The notes: generated by a model from the sequence alone, not told the origin. DNA of 64,000 bases from Acanthosepion lycidas (GCA_963932145.1 OZ010611.1:56863292-56927291), one strand, 5' to 3'. Shown: positions 12,691 to 26,823, counted from the stretch's first letter. Made by a program: numbers and translations.

Positions 12691-13238
12691 GGAGTAGCGT
12701 TGCAATGGTGTCGTCTCATACATCTGTGTGTTAGTAGAAAAATTTGTGGGCATAAAATGGGTGATCAGTGTCTTATTCTCTTCTGTTTGTGCCTTGTCTT
12801 TATCTTTTTCTTCTATATTTAACATTATGTAGAGGCAAGGCCCCCATCTAAATCTGGATCGAAATTATTTTTCATTCTAATTCATAGAAATGGAGTATCA
12901 TGCAATGGTGTCGTCTCATACAACTGTGTGTTAGTAGAAAAATTTGTGGGCATAAAATGGGTGATCAGTGTCTTATTCTCTTCTGTTTGTGCCTTGTCTT
13001 TATCTTTTTCTTCTATATTTAACATTATGTAGAGGCAAGGCCCCCATCTAAATCTGGATCGAAATTATTTTTCATTCTAATTCATAGAAATGGAGTATCA
13101 TGCAATGGTGTCGTCTCATATAACTTTGAGTTAGTAGCAAAATTTGTGGGCACAAAATGGGTGATCACTGATTTATTCTCTTCTGTTTGTGCCTTGTCTT
13201 TAGCTTTTTCTTCTATATTTAACATTATGTAGAGGCAA
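12691..13238. repeat. Linker monomers with a 200-bp doublet
   Basis: About 12,726-12,925 and 12,926-13,125 are neighbouring monomers sharing gtgtgttag, ggcataaaatggg, tttatctttttc, cccccatctaaat, ctggatcgaaatt and gagtatcatgc. Only catctg versus caactg was seen to differ. The doublet lies exactly between the two copies of the roughly 3 kb repeat. It is followed by a unit with atataactttgag and gatcactgattt. Confidence 0.88.
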
Positions 13239-15685
13239 GGGCCCCCTCTAAATCTGGATTGAAATTATTTTTCTTTCTAATTCATAGAAATGGAGTAGCG
13301 TGCAATGGTGTCGTCTCATACAACTGTGAATTAGTAGAAAAATTTGTGGGCACAAAATGGGTGATCAGTGTCTTATTCTCTTCTGTTTGTGCCTTGCCTT
13401 ACCTTTTTCTTCTATATTTAACATTATGTAGAGGCAAGGCCCCCCTGTAAATCTGGATTGAAATTATTTTTCATTCTAATTCATAGAAATGGAGTAGGGT
13501 GCAATGGTGTCGTCTCATACAACTGTGAGTTAGTAGAAAAATTTTTTGGCACAAAATGGGTGATCAATGACTTATTCTCTTCTGTTTGAGCCTTGTCTTT
13601 ACCTTTTTCTTCTATATTTAACATTATGTAGAGGCAAGGCCCCCCTCTAAATCTGGATTGAAATTATTTTTCATTCTAATTCATAGAAATGGAGTAACGT
13701 GCAATGGTGTCGTCTCATACAACTGTGAGTTAGTAGATAAATTTGTGTGCACAAAATGGGTGATCAGTGTCTTATTCTCTTCTGTTTGTGCCTTGTCTTT
13801 ACCTTTTTCTTCTATATTTAACATTATGTAGAGGCAATGCCCCCCTCTAAATCTGGATTGAAATTATTTTTCATTCTCATTCATAGAAATGGAGTAGCGT
13901 GCAATGGTGTCGTCTCATACAACTGTGTGTTAGTAGAAAAATTTGTGGGCATAAAGTGGGTGATCAGTGTCTTATTCTCTTCTGTTTGTGCCTTGTCTTT
14001 AGCTTTTTCTTCTATATTTAACATTATGTAGAGGCAAGGCCCCCCTCTAAATCTGGATGGAAATTATTTTTCATTCTAATTTATAGAAATGGAGTAGCGT
14101 GCAATGGTGTCGTCTCATACAACTGTGAGGTAGTAGAAAAATTTGTGGGCACAAAATGGGTGATCAGTGTCTTATTCTCTACTGTTTGTGCCTTGTCTTT
14201 ACCTTTTTCTTCTATATTTAACATTATGTAGAGGCAAGGACCCCCTCTAAATCTGGATTGAAATTATTTTTCATTCTAATTCATAGAAAGAGCGTAGCGT
14301 TCAATGGTGTCGTCTCATACAACTGTGAGTTAGTAGAAAAATTTGTGGGCAGAAAATTGGTGATCAGTAACTTATTCTCTTCTGTTTGAGCCTTGTCTTT
14401 AGCTTTTTCTTCTATATTTAACATTATGTACAGGGCAGGCCCACCTCTAAATCTGAATTGAAATTATTTTTCATTCTAATTCATATAAATGGAGTAGCAT
14501 GCAATGGTGTCGTCTCATACAACTGTGACTTAGTAGAAAAATTTGTCGGCACAAAATGGGTGATCATTGACTTCTTCTCTTCTGTTTGTGCCTTGTCTTT
14601 AGCTTTTTCTTCTGTATTTAACATTATGTAGAGGCAAGGCCCCCCTGTAAATCTGGATTGAAATTATTTTTCATTCTAATTCATAGAAATGGAGTAGCGT
14701 GGAATGGTGTCGTCTCATACAACTGTGAGTTAGTAGAAAAATTTGTGGGCACAAAATGGGTGATCAGTAACTTATTCTCTTCTGTTTGTGCCTTGTCTTT
14801 AGCTTTTTCTTTTATATTTAACATTATGTAGAGGCAAGGCCACCCTCTAAATCTGGATTGAAATTATTTTTCATTCTAATTCATAGAAATGGAGTAGCGT
14901 GCAATGGTGTCGTCTCATACAACTGTGAGTTAGCAGAAAAATTTCTGGGCACAAAATGGGCGATCAGTGTCTTATTCTCTTCTGTTTTTGCCTTGTCTTT
15001 ACTTTTTCTTCTATATTTAACATTACGTAGAGGCAATGCCCCCCTCTAAATCTGGATTGAAATTATTTTTCATTCTAATTCATAGAAATGGAGTAGCATG
15101 CAATGGTGTCGTCTCATACAACTGTGTGTTAGTAGAAAAATTTGTCGGCATAAAATGGGTGATCAGTGTCTTATTCTCATCTGTTTGTGCCTTGTCTTTA
15201 GCTTTTTCTTCTATATTTAACATTATGTAGAGGCTAGGCCCCCCTCTAAATCTGGATTGAAATTATTCCTCATTCTAATTCATAGAAATGGAGTAACGTG
15301 CAATGGTTTCGTCACATACAACTGTGAGTTACTAGAAAAATTTGTGGGCACAAAATGGGTGATCAGTGTCTTATTCTCTTCTGTTTGTGCCTTGTCTTTA
15401 CCTTTTTCTTCTATATTTAACATTATGTAGAGGCAAGGCCCCCCTCTAAATCTGGATTGCAATTATTTCTCATTCTAATTCATAGAAATGGAGTAGCATG
15501 CAATGGTGTCGTCTCATACAACTGTGAGTTAGTAGAAAAATTTGTGGACACAAAATGGGTGATCAGTGTCTTATTCTCTTCTGTTTGTGCCTTGTCTACC
15601 TTTTTCTTCTATATTTAACATTATGTAGAGGCAAGGCCACCCTTTAAATCTGGATTGAAATTATTTTTCATTCTAATTCATAGAA
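13239..15685. repeat. About 2.45 kb segment, copy 2, with one monomer gained and one lost
   Basis: Compared with 10,440-12,690 this copy has an extra monomer at 13,448-13,647 (gtagggtgc, attttttggc). It has another at about 14,248-14,447 carrying gaaagagcgtagcg, a mark also seen at 7,291 and 39,838. It lacks the aaaatatttgatcag monomer present at about 11,755, so its offset returns to 2,999 bp. The tail also lost two T in cttgtctacc near 15,596. The copy is a mosaic, not a simple duplicate. Confidence 0.85.
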
Positions 15686-17842
15686 ATGGAGTAGCGTCCA
15701 ACGGTGTCGTCTCATACAACTGTGAGTTAGTAGAAAAATTTGTGGGCACAAAATGGGTGATCAGTGTCTTATTCTCTTCTGTTTGTGCCTTGTCTTTACA
15801 TTTTTCTTCTATAATTAACATTATGTAGAGGCAAGGCCCCCCTCTAAATCTGGATTGAAATTATTTTTCATTCTAATTCATAGAAATGGAGTAACGTGCA
15901 ATGGTGTCGTCTCATATAACTGTAAGTTAGTAGAAAAATTTGTGGGCTCAAAATGGGTGATCAGTGACTTATTCTGTTCTGTTTGTGCCTTGTCTTTAAC
16001 TTTTTAGTCTATATTTAACATTATGTAGAGGCAAGGACCCCCTCTAAATCTGGATTGAAATTATTTTTCATTCTAATTCATAGAAATGGAGTAACGTGCA
16101 ATGGTGTCGTCTCATACAACTGTGAGTTAGCAGAAAAATTAGTGGGCACAAAATGGGTGATCAGTGTCTTATTCTCTTCTGTTTGTGCCTTGTCTTTACA
16201 TTATCCTCTATATTTAACATTATGTAGAGGCAAGGCCCGCCTCTAAATCTGAATTGAAATTATTTCTCATTCTAATTCATAGAAATGGCGTAGCGTGCAA
16301 TGGTGTCGTCTCATACAACTGTGAGTTAGTAGAAAAATTTGTGGGCACAAAATGGGTGATCACTGTCTTATTCTCTTCTGTTTGTGCCTTGTCTTTACCT
16401 TTTTCTTCTATATTTAACATTATGCAGAGGCAAGGCCGCCCTATAAATCTGGATTGAAATTATTTTTCATTCTAATTCATAGAAATGGAGTAGCGTGCAA
16501 TGGTGTCGTCTCATACAACTGTGAGTTAGTAGAAAAATTTGTGGGCACAAAATGGGTGATCAGTGGATTAATCTCTTCTGTTTGTGCCTTGTCTTTACCT
16601 TTTTCTTCTATATTTAACATTATGCAGAGGCAAGGCCGCCCTTTAAATCTGGATTGAAATTATTTTTCATTCTAATTCATAGAAATGGAGTAGCGTGCAA
16701 TGTTGTCGTCTCATACAACTGTGAGTTAGTAGAAAAATTTGTGGGCACAAGATGGGTGATCAGTGTCTTATTCTCTTCTGTTTGTGCCTTGTCTTTACCT
16801 TTTGCTTCTATATTTAACATTATGTAGATGCAACGGCCCCCTCTAAATCTGGATTGAAATTATTTTTCATTCTAATTCATAGAAATGGAGTAGCGTGCAA
16901 TGGTGTCGTCTCATACAACTGTGAGTTAGTAGAAAAATTTGTGGGCACAAAATGGGTGATCAGTGTCTTATTCTCTTCTGTTTGTGCCTTGTCTTTACCT
17001 TTTTCTTCTATATTTAACATTATGCAGAGGCAAGGCCGCCCTTTAAATCTGGATTGAAATTATTTTTCATTCTAATTCATAGAAATGGAGTAGCGTGCAA
17101 TGGTGTCGTCTCATACAACTGTGAGTTAGTAGAAAAATTTGTGGGCACAAAATGGGTGATCAGTGGATTCATCTCTTCTGATTGTGCCTTGTCTTTAGCT
17201 TTTTCTTCTATATTTAACATTATGCAGAGGCAAGGCCGCCCTTTAAATCTGGATTGAAATTATTTTTCATTCTAATTCATAGAAATGGAGTAGCGTGCAA
17301 TGGTTTCATCTCATACAACTGTGAGTTAGTAGAAAAATTTGTGGGCACAAAATGGGTGATCAGTGTCTTATTCTCTTCTGTTTGTGCCTTATCTTTACCT
17401 TTTTAGTCTATATTTAACATTATGTGTAGGCAAGAACCCCCTCTAAATATGGATTGAATTTATTTTTCATTCTAATTCATAGAAATGGAGTAACGTGCAA
17501 TTGTGTCGTCTCATACAACTGTGAGTTAGCAGAAAAATTTGTGGGCACAAAATGGGTGATCAGTGACTTATTCTCTTCTGTTTGTGCCTTGTCTTTACAT
17601 TTTCTTTTATATTTAACATTATGTAGAGGCAAGGGCCCCCTCTAAATCTGGATTGAAATTATTTTTCATTCTAATTCATAGAAATGGAGTAGCGTGCAAT
17701 GGTGTTGTCTCATGCAACTGTGAATTAGTAGAAAAATTTGTGGGCACAAAATGGGTGATCAGTGTCTTATTCTCTTCTATTTGTGCCTTGTCTTTACGTT
17801 TTTCATCTATATTTACCATTATGTTGAGGCTAGGCCCCCCTC
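15686..17842. repeat. Subfamily with gcagaggcaaggccgcc junctions
   Basis: Monomers joined by tatgcagaggcaaggccgcc (about 16,425, 16,625, 17,025, 17,225) alternate with units carrying gtggattaatctc or gtggattcatctc in place of gtgtcttattctc. Interspersed are units ending tttttagtctat and followed by gaccccc or gaacccc, gtaacg and gttagcag. The same alternation, with the same gtggatta variant, recurs at about 40,380-41,400. Confidence 0.85.
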
Positions 17843-20835
17843 TAAATCTAGATTGAAATTATTTTTCAGTCTAATTCATAGAAATGGAGTAGCGTGCAAT
17901 GGTGTCATCTCATACAACTGTGAGTTAGTAGAAAAATTTGTGGGCACAAAATGGGTGATCAGTGTCTTATTCTCTTCTGTTTGTGCCTTATCTTTACCTT
18001 CTTAGTCTATATTTAACATTATGTAGAGGCAAGGCCCCCCCTCTAAATCTGGATTGAAATTATTTTTCTTTCTAATTCATAGAAATGGAGTAACGTGCAA
18101 TGGTGTGGTCTCATATAACTGTGAGTTAGTAGAAAAATTTGTGGGCACAAAATGGGTGATCAGTGTCTTATTCTGTTCTGTTTGAGCCTTGTCTTTACCT
18201 TTTTCTTCTATATTGAACATTATGTAGAGGCAAGGACCCCCTCTAAATCTGGATTGAAATTATTTTTCATTCTAATTCATAGAAATGGAGTAACGTGCAA
18301 TGGTGTGGTCTCATATAACTGTGAGTTAGTAGAAAAATTTGTGGGCACAAAATGGGTGATCAGTGTCTTATTCTGTTCTGTTTGAGCCTTGTTTTTACCT
18401 TTTTCTTCTATATTTAACATTATGTAGAGGCAAGGCCCCCCTCTAAATCTGGATTGAAATTATTTTTCATTCTAATTCATAGAAATGGAGTAACGTGCAA
18501 TGGTGTCGTCTCATACAACTGTGAGTTAGTAGAAAAATTTGTGGGCACAAAATGGGTGATCAGTGTCTTATTCTCTTCTGTTTGTGCCTTGTCTTAACCT
18601 TTTTCTTCTATATTTAACATTATGTAGAGGCAAGGACCCCCTCTAAATCTGGATCGAAATTATTTTTCATTCTAATTCATAGAAATGGAGTAACGTGCAA
18701 TGGTGTTGTCTCATACAACTGTGAGTTAGCAGAAAAATTTGTGGGCACAAAATGGGTGATCAGTGACTTATTCTGTTCTGTTTGAGACTTGTCTTTACCT
18801 TTTTCTTCTATATTTAACATTATGTAGAGGCAAGGACCCCCTCTAAATCTGGATCGAAATTATTTTTCATTCTAATTCATAGAAATGGAGTAGCGTGCAA
18901 TGGTGTCGTCTCATGCAACTGTGAGTCAGTAGAAAAATTTGTGGGCACAAAATGGGTGATCAGTGTCTTAGTCTCTTCTGTTTGAGACTTGTCTTTACCT
19001 TTTTCTTCTATATTTAACATTATGTAGAGGCAAGGACCCCCTCTAAATCTGGATCGAAATTATTTTTCATTCTAATTCATAGAAATGGAGTAGCGTGCAA
19101 TGGTGTCGTCTCATGCAACTGTGAGTCAGTAGAAAAATTTGTGGGCACAAAATGGGTGATCAGTGTCTTAGTCTCTTCTGTTTGTGCCTTGTCTTTACCT
19201 TTTCTTCTATATTTAACATTATGTAGAGGCAAGGCCCCCCTCTAAATCTGGATTGAAATTATTTTTCATTCTAATTCATAGAAATGGAGTAGCGTGCAAT
19301 GGTGTCGTCTCATACAACTGTGAGTTAGAAAAATTTGTGGGCACAAAATGGGTGATCACTGTCTTATTCTCTTCTGTTTGATCCTTGTCTTTAGCTTTTT
19401 CTTCTATATTTAACATTATGTAGAGGCAAGGCCCCCCTCTAAATCTGGATTGAAATTATTTTTCATTCTAATTCATAGAAATGGAGTAACGTGCAATGGT
19501 GTCGTCTCATACAACTGTGAGTTAGCAGAAAAATTTGTGGGCACAAAATGGGTGATCAGTGGCTTATTCTCTTCCGTTTGAGCCTTGTCTTTACATTTTT
19601 CTTCTATATTTAACATTATGTAGAGGCAAGGCACCCCTCTAAATCTGGATTGAAATTATTTTTCATTCTAATTCATAGAAATGGCGTAGCGTGCAATGGT
19701 GTCGTCTCATACAACTGTGAGTTAGTCGAAAAATTTGTGGGCAAAAAATGGGTGATCAGTGACTTATTCTCTTCTGTTTGTGTCTTGACTTTACCTTTTT
19801 CTTCTATATTTAACATTATGTAGAGGCAAGGCCCCCCTCTAAATATGGATTGAAATTATTTTTCATTCTGATTCATAGAAATGGAGTAGCGTGCAATGGT
19901 GTCGTCTCATACAACTGTGAGTTAGCAGAAAAATTTGCGGGCACAAAATGGGTGATCAGTGTCTTATTCTCTTCTGTTTGTGTCTTATCTTTACCTTTTT
20001 CTTCTATATTTAACATTATGTAGAGGCAAGGCCTTCCTCTATATCTGGAGTGAAATTATTTTTCTTTCTAATTCATAGAAATGGAGTAGCGTGCAATGGT
20101 GTCTTCTCATACAACTGTGAGTTAGGAGAAAAATTTGTGGGCACAAAATGGGTGATCAGTGGATTAATCTCTTCTGTTTGTGCCTTGTCTTTACCTTTTA
20201 CTTCTATATTGAACATTATGCAGAGGCAAGGCCGCCCTTTAAATCTGGATTGAAATTATTTTTCATTCTAATTCGTAGAAATGGAGTAGCGTGCAATGGT
20301 GTCGTCTCATACAACTGTGAGTTAGTAGAAAAATTTGTGGGCACAAAATGGGTGATCAGTGACTTATTCTGTTCTGTTTGAGACTTGTCTTTACCTTTTT
20401 CTTCTATATTTAACATTATGTAGAGGCAAGGACCCCCTCTAAATCTGGATCGAAATTATTTTTCATTCTAATTCATAGAAATGGAGTAGCGTGCAATGGT
20501 GTCGTCTCATGCAACTGTGAGTCAGTAGAAAAATTTGTGGGCACAAAATGGGTGATCAGTGTCTTAGTCTCTTCTGTTTGTGCCTTGTCTTTACCTTTTC
20601 TTCTATATTTAACATTATGTAGAGGCAAGGGCCCCCTCTAAATCTGGATTGAAATTATTTTGCATTCTAATTCATAGAAATGGAGTAGCGTGCAATGGTG
20701 TCGTCTAATACAACTGTGAGTTAGAAAAATTTGTGGGCACAAAATGGGTGATCACTGTCTTATTCTCTTCTGTTTGATCCTTGTCTTTAGCTTTTTCTTC
20801 TATATTTAACATTATGTAGAGGCAAGGACCCCCTC
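17843..20835. repeat. Array segment with several 200-bp doublets
   Basis: The segment opens with the ggctagg, aatctagattg, tttcagtctaattc unit that returns near 40,799. Doublets are 18,044-18,243 with 18,244-18,443 (gtaacg, gtgtggtc, atataactg, ctgttctgtttgagcc) and 18,844-19,043 with 19,044-19,243 (ggatcgaaatt, catgcaactgtgagtcag, gtcttagtctc). The second type returns at 20,440-20,835, together with its 3-bp-shortened neighbour (gtgagttagaaaaattt at about 19,321 and 20,718), at an offset of about 1,396 bp. Confidence 0.86.
20030..20049. repeat. Private junction variant ggccttcctctatatctgga
   Basis: This 20-base variant of the monomer junction is seen only here and at 40,989-41,008, both times followed by gtgaaattatttttctttc. 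It is a clean landmark tying 20 kb to 41 kb (offset 20,959 bp). Confidence 0.9.
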
Positions 20836-23800
20836 TAAATCTGGATTAAAATTATTTTTCATTCTAATTCATAGAATTGGAGAAGCGTGCAATGGTTGTC
20901 GTCTCATACAACTGTGAGTTAGTAGAAACATTGGTGGGCACAAAATGGGTGATCAGTGTCTTATTCTCTTCTGTTTGTGTGTTATCTTTACCTTTTTCTT
21001 CTATATTTAACTTTATGTAGAGTTAAGGCACCCCTCTAAATCTGGATTGAAATTATATTTCATTCTAAATCATAGAAATGGAGTAGCGTGCAATGGTTTG
21101 GTCTCATACAACTGTGAGTTAGTAGAAAAATTTGTGGGCACAAAATATGTGATCAGGGTCTTATTCTCTTCTGTTTGTGCCTTGTCTTTACCTTTTTCTT
21201 CTATATTTAACATTATGAAGAGACAAGGCCCCCCTCTAAATCTGGATTGAATTTATTTTTCATTCTAATTCATAGAAATGGTGTAGCGCGCAATGGTGTC
21301 GTCTCATACAACTGTGAGTTAGTAGAAAAATTTGCGGGCACAAAATGGGTGATCAGTGTCTTATTCTCTTCTGTTTGAGCCTTGTCTTTAGCTTTTTCTT
21401 CTATATTTAACATTATGTAGAGGCAAGGGCCCCCTCTAAATCTGGATTGAAATTATTTTTCATTCTAATTCATAGAAATGGAGTAGCGTGCAATGGTTTC
21501 GTCTCATACAACTGTGAGTTAGTAGAAAAATTTGTGGGCACAAAATGGGTGATCAGTGTCTTATTCTCTTCTATTTGTGCCTTGTCTTTACGTTTTTCTT
21601 CTATATTTAACATTATGTAGAGCCAAGGCCCCCTATAAATCTGGATTGAAATTATTTTTCATTCTAATTCATAGAAATGGAGTAGCGTGCAATGGTGTCG
21701 TCTCATACAACTGTGATTAGTAGAAAAATTTGTGGGCACAAAATGGGTGATCAGTGTCTTATTCTCTTCTGTTTGTTCCTTGTCTTTAGCTTTTTCTTCT
21801 ATATTTAACATTATGTAGAGCCAAGGCCCCCTCTAAATCTGGATTGAAATTATTTTTCATTCTAATTCATAGAAATGGAGTAGCGTGCAATGGTGTCGTC
21901 TCATACAACTGTGAGTTAGTAGAAAAATTTGTGGGCAAAAAATGGGTGATCAGTGTCTTATTCTCTTCTGTTTGAGCCTTGTCTTTATCTTTTTCTTCTA
22001 TATTTAACATTATGTAGAGGCAAGGCCCCCCTCTAAAACTGGATTGAAATTCTTTTTCATTCAAATTCATAGAAATGGAGTAGCATGCAAGGGTGTCGTC
22101 TCATACAACTGTGAGTTAGTAGAAAAATTTGTGGGCAAAAAATGGGTGATCAGTGTCTTATTCTCTTCTGTTTGCGCCTTGTCTTTACTTTTTTCTTCTA
22201 TATTTAACATTATGTAGAGGCAAGGCCCCCCTCTAAATCTGGATTGAAATTATTTTTCATTCTAATTCATAGAAATGGAGTAGCGTGCAATGGTGTCGTC
22301 TCATACAACTGTGAGTTATTAGAAAAATTTGTGGGCACAAAATGGGAGATCAGTGTCTTATTCTCTTTTGTTTGTGCCTTGTCTTTACCTTTTTAGTCTA
22401 TATTTAACATTATGTAGACGCAAGGACCCCCTCTAAATCTGGATTGAAATTATTTTTCATTCTAATTCATAGAAATGGAGTAACGTGCAATGGTGTCGTC
22501 TCATACAACTGTGAGTTAGCAGAAAAATTTTTTGGCACAAAATGGGTGATCAGTGTCTTATTCTCTTCTGTTTGTTCCTTGTCTTTACATTTTCTTCTAT
22601 ATTTAACATTATGTAGAGGCTAGGCCACCCACTAAATCTGGATTGAAATTATTTTTCATTCTAATTCATAGAAATGGAGTAGCGTGCAATGGTGTCGTCT
22701 CATACAACTGTGAGTTAGTAGAAAAATTTGTGGGCACAAAATGGGTGATCAGTGTCTTATTCTCTTCTGTTTGAGCCTTGTCTTTAGCTTTTTCTTCTAT
22801 ATTTAACATTATGTAGAGGCAAGGCCGCCCTCTAAATCTGGATTGAAATTATTTTTCATTCTAATTCATAGAAATGGAGTAGCGTGCAATGGTGTCGTCT
22901 CATACAACTGTGAGTTAGTAGAAAAATTTGTGGGCACAAAATGGGTGATCAGTGTCTTAGTCTCTTCTGTTTGTGCCTTGTCTTTACCTTTTCTTCTATA
23001 TTTAACATTATGTAGAGGCAAGGCCCCCCTCTAAATCTGGATTGAAATTATTTTTCATTCTAATTCATAGAAATGGAGTAGCGTGCAATGGTGTCGTCTC
23101 ATACAACTGTGAGTTAGTAGAAAAATTTGTGGGCACAAAATGGGTGATCAGTGTCTTATTCTCTTCTGTTTGAGCCTTGTCTTTAGCTTATTCTTCTATA
23201 TTTAACATTATGTAGAGTCAAGGCCCCCCCCTAAATCTGGATTGAAATTATTTTTCATTCTTATTCATAGAATTGGAGAAGCGTGCAATGGTTGTCGTCT
23301 CATACAACTGTGAGTTAGTAGAAACATTGGTGGGCACAAAATGGGTGATCAGTGTCTTATTCTCTTCTGTTTGTGCCTTGTCTTTAGCTTTTTCTTCTAT
23401 ATTTAACATTATGTAGAGTTAAGGCACCCCTCTAAATCTGGATTGAAATTATATTTCATTCTAAATCATAGAAATGGAGTAGCGTGCAATGGTTTGGTCT
23501 CATACAACTGTGAGTTAGTAGAAAAATTTGTGGGCACAAAATGTGTGATCAGTGTCTTATTCTCTTCTGTTTGTGCCTTGTCTTTACCTTTTTCTTCTAT
23601 ATTTATCATTATGTAGAGACAAGGCCCCCCTCTAAATCTGGATTGAAATTATTTTTCAGTCTAATTCATAGAAATGGAGTAGCGTGCAATGGTGTCGTCT
23701 CATACAACTGTGAATTAGTAGAAAAATTTGTGGGCACAAAATGGGTGATCAGTGTCTTATTCTCTTCTGTTTGAGCCTTGTCTTTAGCTTTTTCTTCTAT

Positions 23801-24829
23801 ATTTAACATTATGTAGAGGCAAGGCCGCCTCTAAATCTGGATTGAATTTATTTTTCATTCTAATTCATAGAAATGGTGTAGCGCGCAATGGTGTCATCTC
23901 ATACAACTGTGTGTTAGTAGAAAAATTTGCGGGCACAAAATGCGTGATCAGTGTCTTATTCTCTTCTGTTTGAGCCTTGTCTTTAGCTTTTTCTTCTATA
24001 TTTAACATTATGTAGAGGCAAGGGCCCCCTCTAAATCTGGATTGAAATTATTTTTCATTCAAATTCATAGAAATGGAGTAGCGTGCAATGGTTTCGTCTC
24101 CTAAAACTGTGAGTTAGTAGAAAAATTTGTGGGCACAAAATGGGTGATCAGTGACTTATTCTCTTCTGTTTGAGCCTTGTCTTTAGCTTTTTCTTCTATA
24201 TTTAACATTATGTAGAGGCAAGGCCCCCCTCTAAATCTGGATTGAAATTATTTTTCATACTAATTCATAGAAATGGAGTTGCGTGCCATGGTGTTGTCTC
24301 ATACAACTGTGAGTTAGTTGAAAAATTTGTGGGCACAAAATGGGTGATCAGTGTATTATTCTGTTCTGTTTGAGCCTAGTCTTTACCTTTTTCTTCTATA
24401 TTTAACATTATGTAGAGGCAAGGACCCCCTCTAAATCTGGATCGAAATTATTTTTCATTCTAATTCATAGAAATGGAGTAACGTGCAATGGTGTCGTCTC
24501 ATACAACTGTGAGTTAGCAGAAAAATTTGTGGGCACAAAATGGGTGATCAGTGTCTTTTTCTCTTCTGTTTGAGCCTTGTCTTTACCTTTTCTTCTATAT
24601 TTAACATTATGTAGAGGCAAGGCCCCCCTCTAAATCTGGATTGAAATTATTTTTCATTCTAATTCATAGAAATGGAGTAACGTGCAATGGGGCGTCTCAT
24701 ACAACTGTGAGTTAGCAGAAAAATTTGTAGGCACAAAATGGGTGATCAGTGTCTTATTCTCTTTTGTTTGTGCCCTATCTTTACCTTTTTCTTCTATATT
24801 TAACATTATGTAGAGGCAAGGCCCCCCTC
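20836..24829. repeat. Segment with a repeat at about 2.4 kb spacing (gaattggagaagcg landmark)
   Basis: The monomer with gaattggagaagcg, ggttgtcgtc and gaaacattggtggg occurs at about 20,836 and about 23,232 (offset 2,396). It is followed in both places by gttaaggcacccc, attatatttcattctaaatc and ggtttggtc. The next unit, with ggtgtagcgcgcaatgg, follows directly in the first copy but after one extra monomer (tttcagtctaattc) in the second. A third occurrence of the first two units is at about 44,196. Between the copies lie agccaagg, ctaaaactgg and tttttagtctat variants. The last monomer (from about 24,631) carries the gggcg deletion. Confidence 0.87.
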
Positions 24830-26823
24830 TAAATCTGGATTGAAATTATTTTTCATTCTAATTCATAGAAATGGAGTAGCGTGCAATGGTTTCGTCTCAT
24901 ACAACTGTGAGTTAGTAGAAAAATTTGTGGGCACAAAATGGGTGATCAGTGTCTTATTCTCTTCTATTTGTGCCTTGTCTTTACGTTTTTCTTCTATATT
25001 TAACATTATGTAGAGCCAAGGCCCCCTATAAATCTGGATTGAAATTATTTTTCATTCTAATTCATAGAAATGGAGTAGCGTGCAATGGTGTCGTCTCATA
25101 CAACTGTGATTAGTAGAAAAATTTGTGGGCACAAAATGGGTGATCAGTGTCTTATTCTCTTCTGTTTGTTCCTTGTCTTTAGCTTTTTCTTCTATATTTA
25201 ACATTATGTAGAGCCAAGGCCCCCTCTAAATCTGGATTGAAATTATTTTTCATTCAAATTCATAGAAATGGAGTAGCATGCAAGGGTGTCGTCTCATACA
25301 ACTGTGAGTTAGTAGAAAAATTTGTGGGCAAAAAATGGGTGATCAGTGTCTTATTCTCTTCTGTTTGCGCCTTGTCTTTACCTTTTTCTTCTATATTTAA
25401 CATTATGTAGAGGCAAGGCCCCCCTCTAAATCTGGATTGAAATTATTTTTCATTCTAATTCATAGAAATGGAGTAGCGTGCAATGGTGTCGTCTCATACA
25501 ACTGTGAGTTAGTAGAAAAATTTGTGGGCACAAAATGGGAGATCAGTGTCTTATTCTCTTTTGTTTGTGCCTTGTCTTTACCTTTTTAGTCTATATTTAA
25601 CATTATGTAGAGGCAAGGACCCCCTCTAAATCTGGATTGAAATTATTTTTCATTCTAATTCATAGAAATGGAGTAACGTGCAATGGTGTCGTCTCATACA
25701 ACTGTGAGTTAGCAGAAAAATTTGTTGGCACAAAATGGGTGATCAGTGTCTTATTCTCTTCTGTTTGTGCCTTGTCTTTACATTTTCTTCTATATTTAAC
25801 ATTATGTAGAGGCTAGGCCAACCTCTAAATCTGGATTGAAATTATTTTTCATTCTAATTCATAGAAATGGAGTAGCGTGCAATGGTGTCGTCTCATACAA
25901 CTGTGAGTTAGTAGAAAAATTTGTGGGCACAAAATGGGTGATCAGTGTCTTATTCTCTTCTGTTTGAGCCTTGTCTTTAGCTTTTTCTTCTATATTTAAC
26001 ATTATGTAGAGGGAAGGCCGCCCTCTAAATCTGGATTGAAATTATTTTTCATTCTAATTCATAGAAATGGAGTAGCGTGCAATGGTGTCGTCTCATACAA
26101 CTGTGAGTTAGTAGAAAAATTTGTGGGCACAAAATGGGTGATCAGTGACCTATTCTCTTCTGTTTGTGTCTTGACTTTACCTTTTTCTTCTATATTTAAC
26201 ATTATGTAGAGGCAAGGCCCCCCTCTAAATATGGATTGAAATTATTTTTCATTCTGATTCATAGAAATGGAGTAGCGTGCAATGGTTTCGTCTCATACAA
26301 CTCTGAGTTAGTAGAAAAATTTGTGGGCACAAAATGGGTGATCAGTGTCTTATTCTCTTTTGTTTGTGCCTTGTCTTTACCTTTTTAGTCTATATTTAAC
26401 ATTATGTAGAGGCAAGGACCCCCTCTAAATCTGGATTGAAATTATTTTTCATTCTAATTCATAGAAATGGAGTAACGTGCAATGGTGTCGTCTCATACAA
26501 CTGTGAGTTAGCAGAAAAATTTGTGGGCATAAAATGGGTGATCAGTGTCTTATTCTCTTCTGTTTGTGGCTTGTCTTTACATTTTCTTCTATATTTAACT
26601 TTATGTAGAGGCAAGCCCCCCCTCTAAATCTGGATTGAAATTATTTTTCATTCTAATTCATAGAAATGGAGTAACGTGCAATGGGGCGTCTCATACAACT
26701 GTGAGTTAGCAGAAAAATTTGCAGGCACAAAATGGGTGATCAGTGTCTTATTCTCTTCTGTTTGTGCCTTATCTTTACCTTTTTCTTCTATATTTAACAT
26801 TATGTAGAGGCAAGGGCCCCCTC
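24830..26823. repeat. Segment repeating about 21.4-22.95 kb
   Basis: From about 24,830 to 26,130 the series repeats 21,437 to about 22,950: ggtttcg with tctatttgtgcc and tacgttttt; agccaaggccccctata with gtgattag; cattcaaattc with gcaagggtg; gggagatcag with ctcttttg; tttttagtctat; gttagcag with tacattttcttc; ggctaggcca. The offset falls from 3,393 to 3,193 because the second copy lacks one monomer. The remainder to 26,823 has aatatggattg with cattctgattc, and gcaagcccccc with aatggggcgtc (a 1-bp-shortened form, also at about 24,672, 44,851 and 45,250). Confidence 0.85.
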
